From NCBI GenBank assembly GCA_964516635.1, contig CAZEZY010000086.1, positions 1-10,125 of the forward strand: a stretch of DNA of 10,125 bases, read 5' to 3'. Made by a program: the position numbers and the translations under genes. Positions 1 through 8,034 of the stretch are shown here, piece by piece (position 1 is the first letter of the stretch; the number at the start of each line of letters is the position of its first letter). The notes below the pieces were generated by a model. That model was not told the origin of the DNA and searched no databases. It saw nothing but the letters and a program-made list of their open reading frames with translations. Source of the stretch: CAZEZY01 sp964516635. Lineage in GTDB: Bacteria > Pseudomonadota > Gammaproteobacteria > Burkholderiales > Burkholderiaceae_C.

Positions 1-32
1 GGTCGCGAGTTCGAATCCCGCCGCTCCGACCA
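1..32 (+). tRNA. tRNA 3' end (partial), probably tRNA-Pro
   Basis: This is the 3' part of a tRNA whose 5' part lies before the window. The T loop is TTCGAAT (10-16), the T-stem halves are 5-9 and 17-21, the 3' acceptor strand is CGCTCCG (22-28), the discriminator is A29, and an encoded CCA occupies 30-32. The last acceptor base, G28, implies a C1-G72 pair. C1-G72 together with A73 is typical of bacterial tRNA-Pro, so proline is inferred; the anticodon is not in the window, so the identity is not proven. One T-stem pair (A8 with C18) is a mismatch. Confidence 0.75.
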
Positions 33-55
33 ATTTTCTCAAACAAGCGCACAAT

Positions 56-77
56 AAGGCCCATCTCTGGGCCTTTT
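56..77 (+). terminator. Intrinsic terminator between the two tRNA genes
   Basis: A perfect 7-bp stem, AAGGCCC (56-62) with GGGCCTT (69-75), closes a 6-nt loop and runs into TTTT (74-77) followed by CTC. The structure fits a Rho-independent terminator for the upstream tRNA on the + strand. The T tract is short, so termination may be partial. That matters because tRNA-Arg begins only 12 nt after it and no convincing promoter is visible in between. Confidence 0.6.
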
Positions 78-89
78 CTCTTGTGTCGT

Positions 90-166
<77 letters not shown>

Positions 167-187
167 AACGGGACCACCTGAATCAAC

Positions 188-997
188 ATGACCGTCACGA
201 TCAAGGACGCCGCTGGCATCGAGGGCATGCGACTTGCGGGCCGACTGGCCAGCGAAGTGCTGGACTACCTGACTCCCTACGTGAGACCAGGTGTCACCAC
301 CGCCCAACTCGACCGACTCGCGCTCGAATTCATCGTGAAAGTGCAAGGTTGCGTGTCGGCCACGGTCGGTTACCAGCCACCAGGCTACCCGCCCTTTCCC
401 TCATCGATCTGCACCTCGGTGAACCATGTGATCTGCCATGGCATTCCGAACGAGAAACCGCTGAAAAAGGGTGACATCGTCAACATCGACGTCACGGTCA
501 TCAAGGACAGCTGGCATGGCGACACCAGCCGCATGTTCGTGGTGGGTGATGCCCCACCCCCCGTGCGACGCCTGTGTACTGTCACCTACGAAGCCATGTG
601 GAAAGGCATCCAGATGGTGCGGCCTGGCGTGCGACTGGGCGACATCGGGCATGCCATCCAGCAATACGCCGAAGCGGCCGGCTACTCGGTGGTGCGGGAA
701 TTCTGCGGCCACGGCATCGGTCAGAAATTCCACGAAGACCCGCAGGTTCTCCACTATGGCAAACCCGGCACGGGTCTGGAACTGCAGCCCGGCATGACCT
801 TCACCATCGAACCCATGATCAACCAGGGGCGACGCGAAATTCGCGAACTGGGCGATGGCTGGACGATTGTCACCCGGGATCGCTCGCTCTCCGCCCAATG
901 GGAACACACGGTCCTGTGCACGGAATCCGGCTACGAGATCATGACCCAGTCGGCGGGCACGCCAGCGCCCCCTCCTTTTGTGACAGTGACGGTCTGA
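188..997 (+). CDS. map: Methionine aminopeptidase, type I
   Basis: This cytosolic dinuclear metalloenzyme removes the initiator methionine from nascent proteins after deformylation. The 269-residue product is close to the E. coli length (264). All five metal ligands of the family are visible: D101 (NIDVT), D112 (HGDTSRMF), H175 (CGHGIG), E208 (TIEPM) and E239 (QWEHTV). The substrate-contacting histidine H84 (VICHGIP) is also present. The N-terminus begins straight with the enzyme fold and has no zinc-finger extension, as in bacterial type Ia enzymes. The ATG at 188 gives the usual N-terminus, although no good Shine-Dalgarno sequence precedes it. The gene follows tRNA-Arg by 21 nt and is followed by glnD after 13 nt, so a tRNA-map-glnD transcript is likely. 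The map-glnD linkage is common in proteobacteria. Confidence 0.97.
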   Translation: MTVTIKDAAGIEGMRLAGRLASEVLDYLTPYVRPGVTTAQLDRLALEFIVKVQGCVSATVGYQPPGYPPFPSSICTSVNHVICHGIPNEKPLKKGDIVNIDVTVIKDSWHGDTSRMFVVGDAPPPVRRLCTVTYEAMWKGIQMVRPGVRLGDIGHAIQQYAEAAGYSVVREFCGHGIGQKFHEDPQVLHYGKPGTGLELQPGMTFTIEPMINQGRREIRELGDGWTIVTRDRSLSAQWEHTVLCTESGYEIMTQSAGTPAPPPFVTVTV

Positions 998-1010
998 CCC
1001 GGGCTCTTCC

Positions 1011-3677
1011 ATGGATGCCATCAGCACCGAGTCGATCGCCCAGTGGCGGCAACAGTACCGAGACAGCAAGGCGGCGTTGCTCCGACAGATCGGACAGATC
1101 AAGGGCAGCGCCAGAGCGGTCCATCAGCCCTTGCGGCGTCTGGCCCGCCTCACCGATGACACGCTGAAAAGCCTCTGGCGTGCCGCGGCGCTGCCCCGCA
1201 CTTTCTGCCTTGTGGCCGTCGGCGGATACGGTCGGGGAGAGCTGTTTCCCTACTCCGACGTGGACGTGCTGGTGCTCATGCCCAGGGAATATGCCCTCGA
1301 TGAGCAGCCGACGGTACGGGCGGCGCTCGAACGGTTCATCACGAGTTGCTGGGACACCGGACTGGAAATCGGCTCCAGCGTCCGGACGGTCGAAGAGTGC
1401 CTGGCCGAAGCCGCTGCCGACGTGACCATCCAGACGGCGCTGCTCGAGTGTCGCCGGGTGGCTGGCCACCGCCCCCTGTTTGAAGACATGGCTCGCCAAC
1501 TCATGGACGCCATCGATCCCAAGGCGTTCTGGCAGGCCAAGCGCCTGGAAATGCGTCAACGGCACCAGAAATACGAGAACACCCCCTACGCTCTGGAGCC
1601 GAACTGCAAGGAATCACCGGGTGGGCTGAGAGACCTCCAGATCATCCTGTGGGTGGCCAAAGCCGCCGGCCTGGGTGACTCCTGGGAAGCCCTGTACCGT
1701 CGTGGCCTGGCCACCGGGCTCGAGGTGAGACAGCTCAAGACCAACGAAGCCCTGTTGAGCCTGATCCGGGCTCGTCTGCACGTGATCACCGGCCGTCGGG
1801 AAGACCGGCTGGTGTTCGACGTGCAGACCGCGCTGGCCGAGGCATTTGGTCACAAGGCTTTCGTGGCGCCCGACACCAACGCCCGGGTGGTGAGTGCCAA
1901 GAAAGCGCGCCGCGCCAGCGAAGCCCTGATGCGGCGCTACTACTGGTCCGCCAAGGCGGTGACGCAGCTCAATCAGGTGCTGCTGCTGAACATTCAGGAA
2001 CGCATGGAGAGCGATGAACGGGGTGACCCACTGCCCGTGCGAGCCATCAATGAACGCTTTCTGGAGAAGGCCGGCATGCTGGAGGTGGCCAGCGACGACC
2101 TCTACCACCACCATCCCCATGCGATTCTCGAGACCTTTCTGATCTACCAGACCACGCTGGGCATCAAAGGCCTGTCTGCCCGGACGCTGCGCGCGCTCTA
2201 CAACGCCCGGCCCATCATGAATGCCGCGTTCCGGCGGGATCCAGTCAACCGCGTGACGTTCATGCGCATCCTGCAGCAGCCCGAGGGGATCACCCACGCC
2301 TTTCGCCTGATGAACGAAACCTCGGTGCTCGGGCGATACCTGTGGGTGTTCCGCAACACCGTCGGGCAGATGCAGCACGACCTGTTCCATGTGTACACCG
2401 TGGACCAGCACATCCTGATGGTGCTGCGCAACGTCCGGCGCTTCTTCATTCCCGAGCATTCACACGAATACCCGTTCTGCTCGCGCCTGGCCGCGGGATG
2501 GGACAAGCCCTGGCTGCTGTACGTGGCGGCCCTGTTTCACGACATTGCCAAGGGCCGTGGAGGTGACCACTCCGAACTGGGGGCTTCTGATGTGGCCATG
2601 TTTGCCCGACAACATGGCATCGGCCGAGAAGACACCGAACTGATCCAGTTTCTGGTGGCCGAGCACCTGACCATGAGCCGGATTGCCCAGAAGGAAGACC
2701 TGAGTGACCCGGACGTGATCAGCGCCTTTGCCCGACGGGTGGGCAACGAAAGGCGGCTCACGGGTCTGTACCTGCTCACGGTGGCCGATATCCGGGGCAC
2801 GAGCCCGAAGGTCTGGAACGCCTGGAAGGGCAAACTGCTCGAAGACCTCTACCGCGCCACGGTTCGCACCCTGGGCGGCGGCTCGCCGGCGCCGGATGCA
2901 CTGATCGAGTCCAGAAAACGCGACGCCCTGACCACCCTGGCCCTGCATGCCCTGCCCCACATGGCGCACAGCAAGCTCTGGGAGCAACTCGACGTGAGTT
3001 ACTTCATGCGCCACTCGGCCGACGAGATCGCGTGGCACACGCGGCAGATCAGCAAAACACTGTCGCAACGGGTTGACGATGGCTCCCCGATACCGGCCAT
3101 GGTGCGCGCCCGTCTGTCGCCGATTGGCGAGGGCTTGCAGGTGCTGGTTTACTGCAAGGATCAGGCGGACCTGTTTGCCCGGACCTGCGGTTACTTCGAC
3201 GAGGCCGGTTTCGGGATTCTGGACGCCAAGATCCACACCACCCTCGACGGCTACGCACTCGATACCTATCAGGTGATCACTTCCACGCTGGCCGAACACT
3301 ACCGCGAACTGATCGCGATGGTGGAAAGCGAACTCCCGGACGCCATCATGGCAACCGGGCCGCTGCCTCGTCCCAGCCGCGGACGGTTGTCGCGCCGCGT
3401 GCGCAGCTTCCCCGTCACACCCCGGGTCGAGTTGCAGCCCGACGACAAAGGCCAGCACTGGCTGCTCAGCGTGTCGGCCAGCGACCGCAACGGTCTGCTG
3501 TTCTGCATTGCACGAGTGCTGGCCCAGCATCATGTGAACCTCCATCTCGCCAAGGTCATGACACTGGGCGAACGCGTGGAAGATACCTTCCTGATCAGTG
3601 GTCCGGGGCTGCACGCCCACCGACATCAGGCCCAGTTGACGCAGGACCTGCTCCAAGCGCTGGAAGGCGATACTTAG
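1011..3677 (+). CDS. glnD: Bifunctional uridylyltransferase/uridylyl-removing enzyme (PII signalling)
   Basis: GlnD senses glutamine. It uridylylates PII proteins (GlnB/GlnK) when glutamine is low and removes UMP when glutamine is high, and so sets glutamine synthetase activity and NtrBC signalling. The 888 residues match the E. coli length (890). Domain order is visible: a nucleotidyltransferase domain with GGYGRGELFP (71-80) and the metal-binding aspartates D83 and D85 (SDVDVLVL); a helical linker; an HD phosphohydrolase domain with H467, H510-D511 (LFHDIAKG) and H520 (GGDHSE); and two C-terminal ACT domains near residues 706-780 and 816-888 that bind glutamine. No key motif is missing. It starts 13 nt after map and has no clear Shine-Dalgarno sequence, which suggests translation coupled to map or reinitiation. 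Confidence 0.97.
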   Translation: MDAISTESIAQWRQQYRDSKAALLRQIGQIKGSARAVHQPLRRLARLTDDTLKSLWRAAALPRTFCLVAVGGYGRGELFPYSDVDVLVLMPREYALDEQPTVRAALERFITSCWDTGLEIGSSVRTVEECLAEAAADVTIQTALLECRRVAGHRPLFEDMARQLMDAIDPKAFWQAKRLEMRQRHQKYENTPYALEPNCKESPGGLRDLQIILWVAKAAGLGDSWEALYRRGLATGLEVRQLKTNEALLSLIRARLHVITGRREDRLVFDVQTALAEAFGHKAFVAPDTNARVVSAKKARRASEALMRRYYWSAKAVTQLNQVLLLNIQERMESDERGDPLPVRAINERFLEKAGMLEVASDDLYHHHPHAILETFLIYQTTLGIKGLSARTLRALYNARPIMNAAFRRDPVNRVTFMRILQQPEGITHAFRLMNETSVLGRYLWVFRNTVGQMQHDLFHVYTVDQHILMVLRNVRRFFIPEHSHEYPFCSRLAAGWDKPWLLYVAALFHDIAKGRGGDHSELGASDVAMFARQHGIGREDTELIQFLVAEHLTMSRIAQKEDLSDPDVISAFARRVGNERRLTGLYLLTVADIRGTSPKVWNAWKGKLLEDLYRATVRTLGGGSPAPDALIESRKRDALTTLALHALPHMAHSKLWEQLDVSYFMRHSADEIAWHTRQISKTLSQRVDDGSPIPAMVRARLSPIGEGLQVLVYCKDQADLFARTCGYFDEAGFGILDAKIHTTLDGYALDTYQVITSTLAEHYRELIAMVESELPDAIMATGPLPRPSRGRLSRRVRSFPVTPRVELQPDDKGQHWLLSVSASDRNGLLFCIARVLAQHHVNLHLAKVMTLGERVEDTFLISGPGLHAHRHQAQLTQDLLQALEGDT

Positions 3678-3688
3678 TGTCTTCCCGG

Positions 3689-3717
3689 TTGCCATGGCCA
3701 ACGCCCCAGGGTAAATT
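3689..3717 (+). promoter_or_regulatory. Sigma70-type promoter for the small cytochrome c gene
   Basis: TTGCCA (3689-3694, five of six matches to TTGACA) is separated by exactly 17 nt from TAAATT (3712-3717, four of six matches to TATAAT). It lies just after the glnD stop codon and predicts transcription starting near 3724, giving a leader of about 25 nt that contains the strong ribosome binding site at 3738-3744. Found by eye; not tested. Confidence 0.5.
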
Positions 3718-3737
3718 GAACAGCCGTGCGGATATCC

Positions 3738-3744
3738 AAGGAGG
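3738..3744 (+). promoter_or_regulatory. Strong Shine-Dalgarno sequence that fixes the cytochrome start
   Basis: AAGGAGG lies 4 nt before the ATG at 3749 and is the strongest ribosome binding site in the window. It selects this ATG over an in-frame GTG at 3677, which overlaps the glnD stop codon and would put 24 residues of non-signal-like sequence in front of the signal peptide. Confidence 0.8.
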
Positions 3745-3748
3745 CCCC

Positions 3749-4114
3749 ATGAAAGCCATTGAACCCTTCAACCCGAATCGCCTATGGCTCTTGTCGGCGG
3801 TTTTCTGCCTGGGTGCGGCCTTCGGGTCGGTCAGCCCGGCGCTCGCCCAGGATGGGCCCGCGATTTTCCGGGGTGCCGACCTGAAGCTCGGTGAAGAACT
3901 GATCAAGCAGAACCGGTGTGTCCAGTGCCACGCCGAAAAGGTCGGGGGAGACGGTAGCAAGATCTACCGCCCGCTGGGAGTGATCAACACCTCGGGGCTG
4001 TTGCGTGGCATGGTCGAGCAGTGCAACTCGGCCCTCAATTTTCAGATGTTCCCGGAAGAAGTCACGGCCGTGGCGGCGGTACTGAACCGGGACCACTACC
4101 GCTTCAGGGACTGA
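3749..4114 (+). CDS. Small secreted monohaem c-type cytochrome (function unknown)
   Basis: The 121-residue product starts with a charged N-terminus, a hydrophobic stretch (about residues 12-28) and an ALA-Q cleavage site near residue 33, so it is probably exported by Sec to the periplasm. The mature protein of about 88 residues carries one haem-binding motif, CVQCH (57-61). M100 in FQMFPEEV is the likely distal haem ligand, followed by the C-terminal helix typical of class I cytochromes c. An extra cysteine, C92 in VEQCN, is not part of the haem motif. I do not recognise a specific family or redox partner; a general periplasmic electron carrier is as far as the sequence goes. The gene has its own promoter and a strong ribosome binding site. 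Its last 11 bp overlap the end of ligA on the other strand, with no terminator visible between them. Confidence 0.85.
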   Translation: MKAIEPFNPNRLWLLSAVFCLGAAFGSVSPALAQDGPAIFRGADLKLGEELIKQNRCVQCHAEKVGGDGSKIYRPLGVINTSGLLRGMVEQCNSALNFQMFPEEVTAVAAVLNRDHYRFRD

Positions 4115-6227
4115 GCAAGGCCTTCAGCCCGTCTTCGTCGATGACGGGCACCCCAAGTGCGAGCGCCTTGTCGAGCTTGCTGCCTGCCTCGGCCCCGGCC
4201 ACCACGTAGTCGGTTTTCTTGCTGACCGATCCACTGACCTTGCCGCCAGCCGACTCGATGCGTTCACGAGCCTGGTCGCGCGACCAGTGGGGCAAGGTAC
4301 CGGTCAGCACCAGGGTCTTGCCCTGCAGCACCTGGGGCTCTGCAGACGATCCTGCCCCCTCCTCCCAGTGCACGCCGCAGGCCCTGAGCTGTTCGATGAC
4401 CTCGCGGTTGTGCGCTTGCTGAAAGAAGGTGTGAATGCTTTCGGCGACCACCGGACCGATGTCGCGGACCTGAAGCAACGCCTCCACATCGGCATCCATG
4501 ATGGCATCCATGCGCCCGAAATGCCTGGCCAGTTCTTTGGCGGTGGCCTCGCCCACATGGCGTATGCCCAGGCCGAACAGGAAACGGGGCAATGTGGTGT
4601 GCCGGGATTTGTCGAGCGCATCGAGCAGATTTCGCGCCGATTTATCGGCCATGCGCTCCAGACCCGCCAGCGAGGTAAGCCCGAGGCGGTACATGTCTGG
4701 CAGGCTGCGGATGATCTGACCATCCACCAACTGGTCCACCAGCTTGTCCCCCAGGCCTTCGATGTCCAAGGCACGCCGCTGGGCAAAATGCAGCAGCGCC
4801 TGTTTGCGTTGCGCCGAGCAAAACAGCCCGCCGGTGCAGCGGTGGTCTGCCTCATCGGGTTCGCGTACCACCTCGCTGCCACACACCGGACAGCGGTCGG
4901 GCATCCGGAACTCGGGGCCTCGTGCGGTCGAGTCAAACAGGCCAGGCTGGCCCGGGTTACCCATCGCAGCGGGGGGTGGAACGACAGAAACCACCTCGGG
5001 AATCACGTCGCCTGCACGCCTGACGATCACCCGATCGCCCACGCGAACATCCTTGCGCAGGACTTCATCTTCGTTGTGGAGCGTGGCATTGGTGACCGTG
5101 ACCCCTCCCACAAAGACCGGTGCCAGCTTGGCCACCGGCGTCAGCTTGCCGGTGCGACCCACCTGCACGTCGATGCCGATCACGGTGGTGGTCTGCTCCT
5201 GGGCCGGGTATTTGTGGGCCACCGCCCAGCGGGGTTCCCGTGTCACAAAGCCGAGCCGCTTCTGCCAGTCGAGACGATCCACCTTGTAGACCGCTCCATC
5301 AATATCGAACGGCAAACGATCGCGCTGACCGCCCAGTGCCTGGTGATAACGCACCAGTGCTTCGGCGCCCACACAGCGGGTCACGAGATCCGACACCGGC
5401 AGTCCCCAGCTGCGCAGCGCTTCCAGGGCCTCGTGGTGAGTCTCCCAGGTTGGACCGCCCTGCTCGGGCGCAGACACATCGCCCCACCCGTAGGCAAAAA
5501 AACTCAGGGGGCGTGAGGCCGCAATCTGCGGATCGAGCTGACGCACGGCGCCAGCCGCCGCATTGCGTGGATTCACAAAGGTTTTCTCGTTTTTCTCGCC
5601 AGCGGCCATCCGTTGACGCTGCCGCTCGTTGAGGCGTTCGAAATCGTCGCGGCGCATGTAGACCTCTCCCCGGACTTCGAGAACCGGTGGAATGGCCAAA
5701 CGGCCTGGCGTCAGGCGCAGCGGCACCTGACCAATGGTGCGGATGTTCTGCGTGACCTCTTCGCCCACTTCACCATCACCACGGGTCGCTGCCTGGACCA
5801 GCACACCGTCTTCGTAGCGCAGGCTGATGGCCAGACCGTCGAACTTCGGTTCGGCGACATAGCTGACGTCGGGCGCACCAGGCGGCAGTTCCAGTTCCTT
5901 GCGAATGCGCAGGTCAAATGCAAGGGCGCCAGCGGGTTCGGTGTCGGTTTCGGTGCGGATACTGAGCATCGGCACGCGATGACGCACCGACGGGAAGGCA
6001 TCCAGCGGTCTGCCCCCGACGCGCTGGGTGGGCGAGTCGGGCGAAAACCACTCGGGATACGTGGCTTCCAGCACCTGCAACTCCCGAAACCAGGCATCGT
6101 ATTGCGCATCGGGCACCTCCGGCGCATCCAGCACGTAATACCGGTGGGCGTGGTGGTGGAGCAGGTCTCGAAGCGCCAGCAGCCGTTCGTGGGCGGACTG
6201 CCTGGATGGGTCTTGTTCGTCTCGCAT
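4104..6227 (-). CDS. ligA: NAD+-dependent DNA ligase
   Basis: LigA seals nicks between Okazaki fragments and during repair, using NAD+ as adenylate donor. At 707 residues it is somewhat longer than E. coli LigA (671). In order: the Ia NAD-binding domain (HRYYVLDAPEVPDAQYD, near 28-44); the adenylation domain with catalytic K128 in EPKFDG; the OB-fold domain (near 345-425, VGRTGKLTPVA); a Cys4 zinc finger (C446, C449, C464, C470); helix-hairpin-helix repeats (about 480-600, including ALDIEGLGDKL); and a C-terminal BRCT domain (about 634-705, LQGKTLVLTGTL). The stretch after VPML reads SIRTETDTE where E. coli has SLDN, with about 13 extra residues before the catalytic lysine. I believe this variant is widespread in Burkholderiales. 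A TAGAAT box 12 nt before the ATG suggests its own promoter. The preceding binding-protein gene ends 46 nt upstream. Confidence 0.98.
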   Translation of the reverse strand: MRDEQDPSRQSAHERLLALRDLLHHHAHRYYVLDAPEVPDAQYDAWFRELQVLEATYPEWFSPDSPTQRVGGRPLDAFPSVRHRVPMLSIRTETDTEPAGALAFDLRIRKELELPPGAPDVSYVAEPKFDGLAISLRYEDGVLVQAATRGDGEVGEEVTQNIRTIGQVPLRLTPGRLAIPPVLEVRGEVYMRRDDFERLNERQRQRMAAGEKNEKTFVNPRNAAAGAVRQLDPQIAASRPLSFFAYGWGDVSAPEQGGPTWETHHEALEALRSWGLPVSDLVTRCVGAEALVRYHQALGGQRDRLPFDIDGAVYKVDRLDWQKRLGFVTREPRWAVAHKYPAQEQTTTVIGIDVQVGRTGKLTPVAKLAPVFVGGVTVTNATLHNEDEVLRKDVRVGDRVIVRRAGDVIPEVVSVVPPPAAMGNPGQPGLFDSTARGPEFRMPDRCPVCGSEVVREPDEADHRCTGGLFCSAQRKQALLHFAQRRALDIEGLGDKLVDQLVDGQIIRSLPDMYRLGLTSLAGLERMADKSARNLLDALDKSRHTTLPRFLFGLGIRHVGEATAKELARHFGRMDAIMDADVEALLQVRDIGPVVAESIHTFFQQAHNREVIEQLRACGVHWEEGAGSSAEPQVLQGKTLVLTGTLPHWSRDQARERIESAGGKVSGSVSKKTDYVVAGAEAGSKLDKALALGVPVIDEDGLKALLSP

Positions 6228-6235
6228 GATTGGGG

Positions 6236-6247
6236 AGCCATTCTATC
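6236..6247 (-). promoter_or_regulatory. Promoter -10 region of ligA (12-mer shared with dnaX)
   Basis: On the - strand this reads GATAGAATGGCT and contains TAGAAT (five of six matches to TATAAT). Transcription would start near 6233, giving a leader of about 6 nt before the ligA ATG at 6227. No good -35 hexamer is visible at 15-19 nt, and there is no Shine-Dalgarno sequence in the leader. The identical 12-mer sits in front of dnaX at 10040-10051. Confidence 0.4.
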
Positions 6248-6273
6248 GGCGAGCCGACCGCTCGACGCGGTGG

Positions 6274-7305
6274 CTATGCCCGGTACAGCTGAACGGAGCG
6301 CATGACGAAACGGTTGGTGTAGGTGACAGGCAGTTGCACCACCTGCCAGTTCATGGGCAGACGCAGGCGCTCAAGCGCTCGCAGCACGTTGCTGGCCGCG
6401 CCATCGGCCATGAATCCATCGGTGGACAGGGATTCGCGGGAACGGAAAAAGGCCTCCAGAAAGACCCTCCGATCGCCATGCAACAAAGACTCTGGCACGT
6501 GCCGCATCAGATCCGAAGGCCCCGCTGTGCGCAGCCAGCGCATCGCCCGGACCACCGCATTCGTCAGCGACTGGATCACCTGGGGGTTCGCGTCGATGAA
6601 GGCGGTGGGCGCGCTCAGGCAGGTGCATGCCACTGGGCCGCCAAACACCCTTTCGGTGTCGCGCATGGTGCGGGTGTCCTTCAGGATGCGCAGCATCCCC
6701 GTCAGTTCGAGCTGCGTGGCGATCGGATCCCCGTAGCACAAGGCATCGACCTTCCGGGAATTCAGGGCCGCCATGGCCTGCCTCGGATCCGGGAGCTCAA
6801 CAAACTGGACATCGGTCGGCTGGAGCCCGGAACGCATGATCACCCACTGGGCCACCCGCTGAGACAGAGAGCCATGGCTTCGCACGCCAATCTGGGCGCC
6901 CAGCAGATCCGCAATCTGCATGCCTGCAGGCATGTGCAGGGCTGAAGCCCCCAGCACCATCTGCGGAGCGCGGGAAACCAGCGCAAATGCGGTGTGACGA
7001 TACCCTTGCGCGTTCAGGTAGAGGGTTCGCTCGAAACTGCCGGCGAAGATCACCGCAGGTACGCGTGCCGCCTCATCCAGGGTTCGTACATGGGCGGGCA
7101 TGGGCGCGAGCGTCACGTCGAGGCCTTCATCCCGGAAGTAACCCATGTGATAGGCCAGGGCAACAGGGAGTTGCCGGATCTGGTCACCCGCCTGAATCCG
7201 GATCACGATGGGGGCCTCCCGTGTCTGGGCACGAGGCCAAGCGGCGGACGCCAGCGTCATCGCTGCCGACCCCATCATCCAGTCCCTTCGATTCCAGTTC
7301 ACCAC
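6274..7305 (-). CDS. Periplasmic ABC-transporter-type substrate-binding protein (NMT1/SsuA/TauA-like)
   Basis: The 343-residue product resembles the NMT1/THI5-like family of periplasmic binding proteins, which bind small substrates such as sulfonates, nitrate or pyrimidine precursors; the ligand cannot be read from the sequence. The N-terminus NRRDWMMG followed by a hydrophobic stretch looks like a twin-arginine (Tat) signal, with cleavage near residue 27. Family-like stretches are ALAYHMGYFRDEGLDVTL (50-66), IADLLGAQIGVRSHGSLSQ (131-149) and KVDALCYGDPIATQL (185-199). No permease or ATPase gene is nearby, so this is an orphan binding protein. Two adjacent GTG codons (7305 and 7302) could start it; GCGAGG at 7311-7316 is 5 or 8 nt upstream of them. 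It is followed 46 nt later by ligA and may be cotranscribed with it. Confidence 0.8.
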   Translation of the reverse strand: MVNWNRRDWMMGSAAMTLASAAWPRAQTREAPIVIRIQAGDQIRQLPVALAYHMGYFRDEGLDVTLAPMPAHVRTLDEAARVPAVIFAGSFERTLYLNAQGYRHTAFALVSRAPQMVLGASALHMPAGMQIADLLGAQIGVRSHGSLSQRVAQWVIMRSGLQPTDVQFVELPDPRQAMAALNSRKVDALCYGDPIATQLELTGMLRILKDTRTMRDTERVFGGPVACTCLSAPTAFIDANPQVIQSLTNAVVRAMRWLRTAGPSDLMRHVPESLLHGDRRVFLEAFFRSRESLSTDGFMADGAASNVLRALERLRLPMNWQVVQLPVTYTNRFVMRSVQLYRA

Positions 7306-7422
7306 ACAAGCCTCGCACTGGCAGTCTGATTACGTGACTGCAGGCGTTCAGCTTATCGGGCCGCTGGCAGGGCGTCCATCCGGATTGCCCCGGAAAGGGT
7401 TTACGCCAATGAGAAAAATGAC

Positions 7423-8025
7423 CTAAATCCAGCGACGATCAGCCAGGGCGTGGGCAATCGTGCCGAGATCCACATACTCCAGCTCGCTACCGATGGGCAC
7501 GCCTCGTGACAGGCGTGTCACGCGCAATGGCCTGGGCTTCAGAAGCTGCCCGATGACATGGGCGGTGGCCTCGCCCTCGGCGGTGAAACCGGTGGCCAGG
7601 ACCACTTCCTTGACAGGACTGTCTTCAGTCGAGGGACCCAGCCTTTCGAGCAATCGGGCCAGGCCGATGTCCGATACCCCCACGCCACCCAGCGGGCTGA
7701 GCTTGCCCATGAGCACAAAATAGAGCCCTCGGTAAACGCCCGTTCGTTCGATGGCGGCCTGATCGGCAGGGGTTTCCACGACGCAGAGCAACGAAGCGTC
7801 CCGTTCGGGGTTGGCACAAGTGGCGCACACTTCGTGCTCGGTGAAGGTGTGGCACATCTGGCAATGCCGCATCCGCTCCACGGCATCCAGCAAGGCCTGG
7901 GCCAGCACCCTGGCGGCGGCAGGGTCGTGCTGCAGGAGGTGAAACGCCATCCGAGAGGCCGACTTCACCCCCACCCCGGGCAGCTTTTGCAAAGCCTGCA
8001 CCAGGGCATTCAGTGCATCAGGCAT
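7423..8025 (-). CDS. recR: Recombination mediator protein RecR
   Basis: RecR works with RecO (and RecF) to load RecA onto single-stranded DNA covered by SSB, during gap repair and restart of stalled forks. At 200 residues it matches the E. coli length (201). Visible parts are an N-terminal helix-hairpin-helix (LPGVGVKSA, 15-23), a Cys4 zinc finger (C55, C58, C67, C70), a Toprim domain (LCVVETPADQAAIE, about 80-93, to TAEGEATA, 148-155) and the conserved C-terminal RLSRGVPIGSELEYVD (171-186). It starts 9 nt after the ybaB stop codon with no strong Shine-Dalgarno sequence, which suggests translational coupling within the dnaX-ybaB-recR operon. No terminator is obvious after it; 117 nt separate it from the binding-protein gene. 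Confidence 0.98.
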   Translation of the reverse strand: MPDALNALVQALQKLPGVGVKSASRMAFHLLQHDPAAARVLAQALLDAVERMRHCQMCHTFTEHEVCATCANPERDASLLCVVETPADQAAIERTGVYRGLYFVLMGKLSPLGGVGVSDIGLARLLERLGPSTEDSPVKEVVLATGFTAEGEATAHVIGQLLKPRPLRVTRLSRGVPIGSELEYVDLGTIAHALADRRWI

Positions 8026-8034
8026 GGGCAGAAA

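Noticed and set aside
2460..3701. Long open frame of 413 codons on the - strand, antisense to glnD
   Set aside because: It lies wholly across glnD, which has every family motif. Long antisense frames are expected in GC-rich coding DNA, and its translation resembles no protein family I know.
3677..3748. Longer start (GTG at 3677) for the cytochrome gene
   Set aside because: The strong AAGGAGG at 3738-3744 and the signal peptide both point to the ATG at 3749. The extra 24 residues would sit in front of the signal peptide.
4287..5516. Long open frame of 409 codons on the + strand, antisense to ligA
   Set aside because: It is a shadow of ligA, whose domains are all intact on the other strand. 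It has no ribosome binding site or recognisable motif.
6257..6271. Small hairpin ACCGC-TCGAC-GCGGT between the binding-protein gene and ligA
   Set aside because: It has a 5-bp stem and no T tract on either side. It may lie within the ligA promoter spacer but shows no operator-like pattern.
7371..7407. Nested inverted repeats in the recR/binding-protein gap (outer GGCGT/ACGCC, inner TCCGG/CCGGA)
   Set aside because: The stems are only 5 bp each with an internal bulge, and no T run follows on either strand, so this is not a terminator. I cannot tell it from chance in GC-rich DNA.
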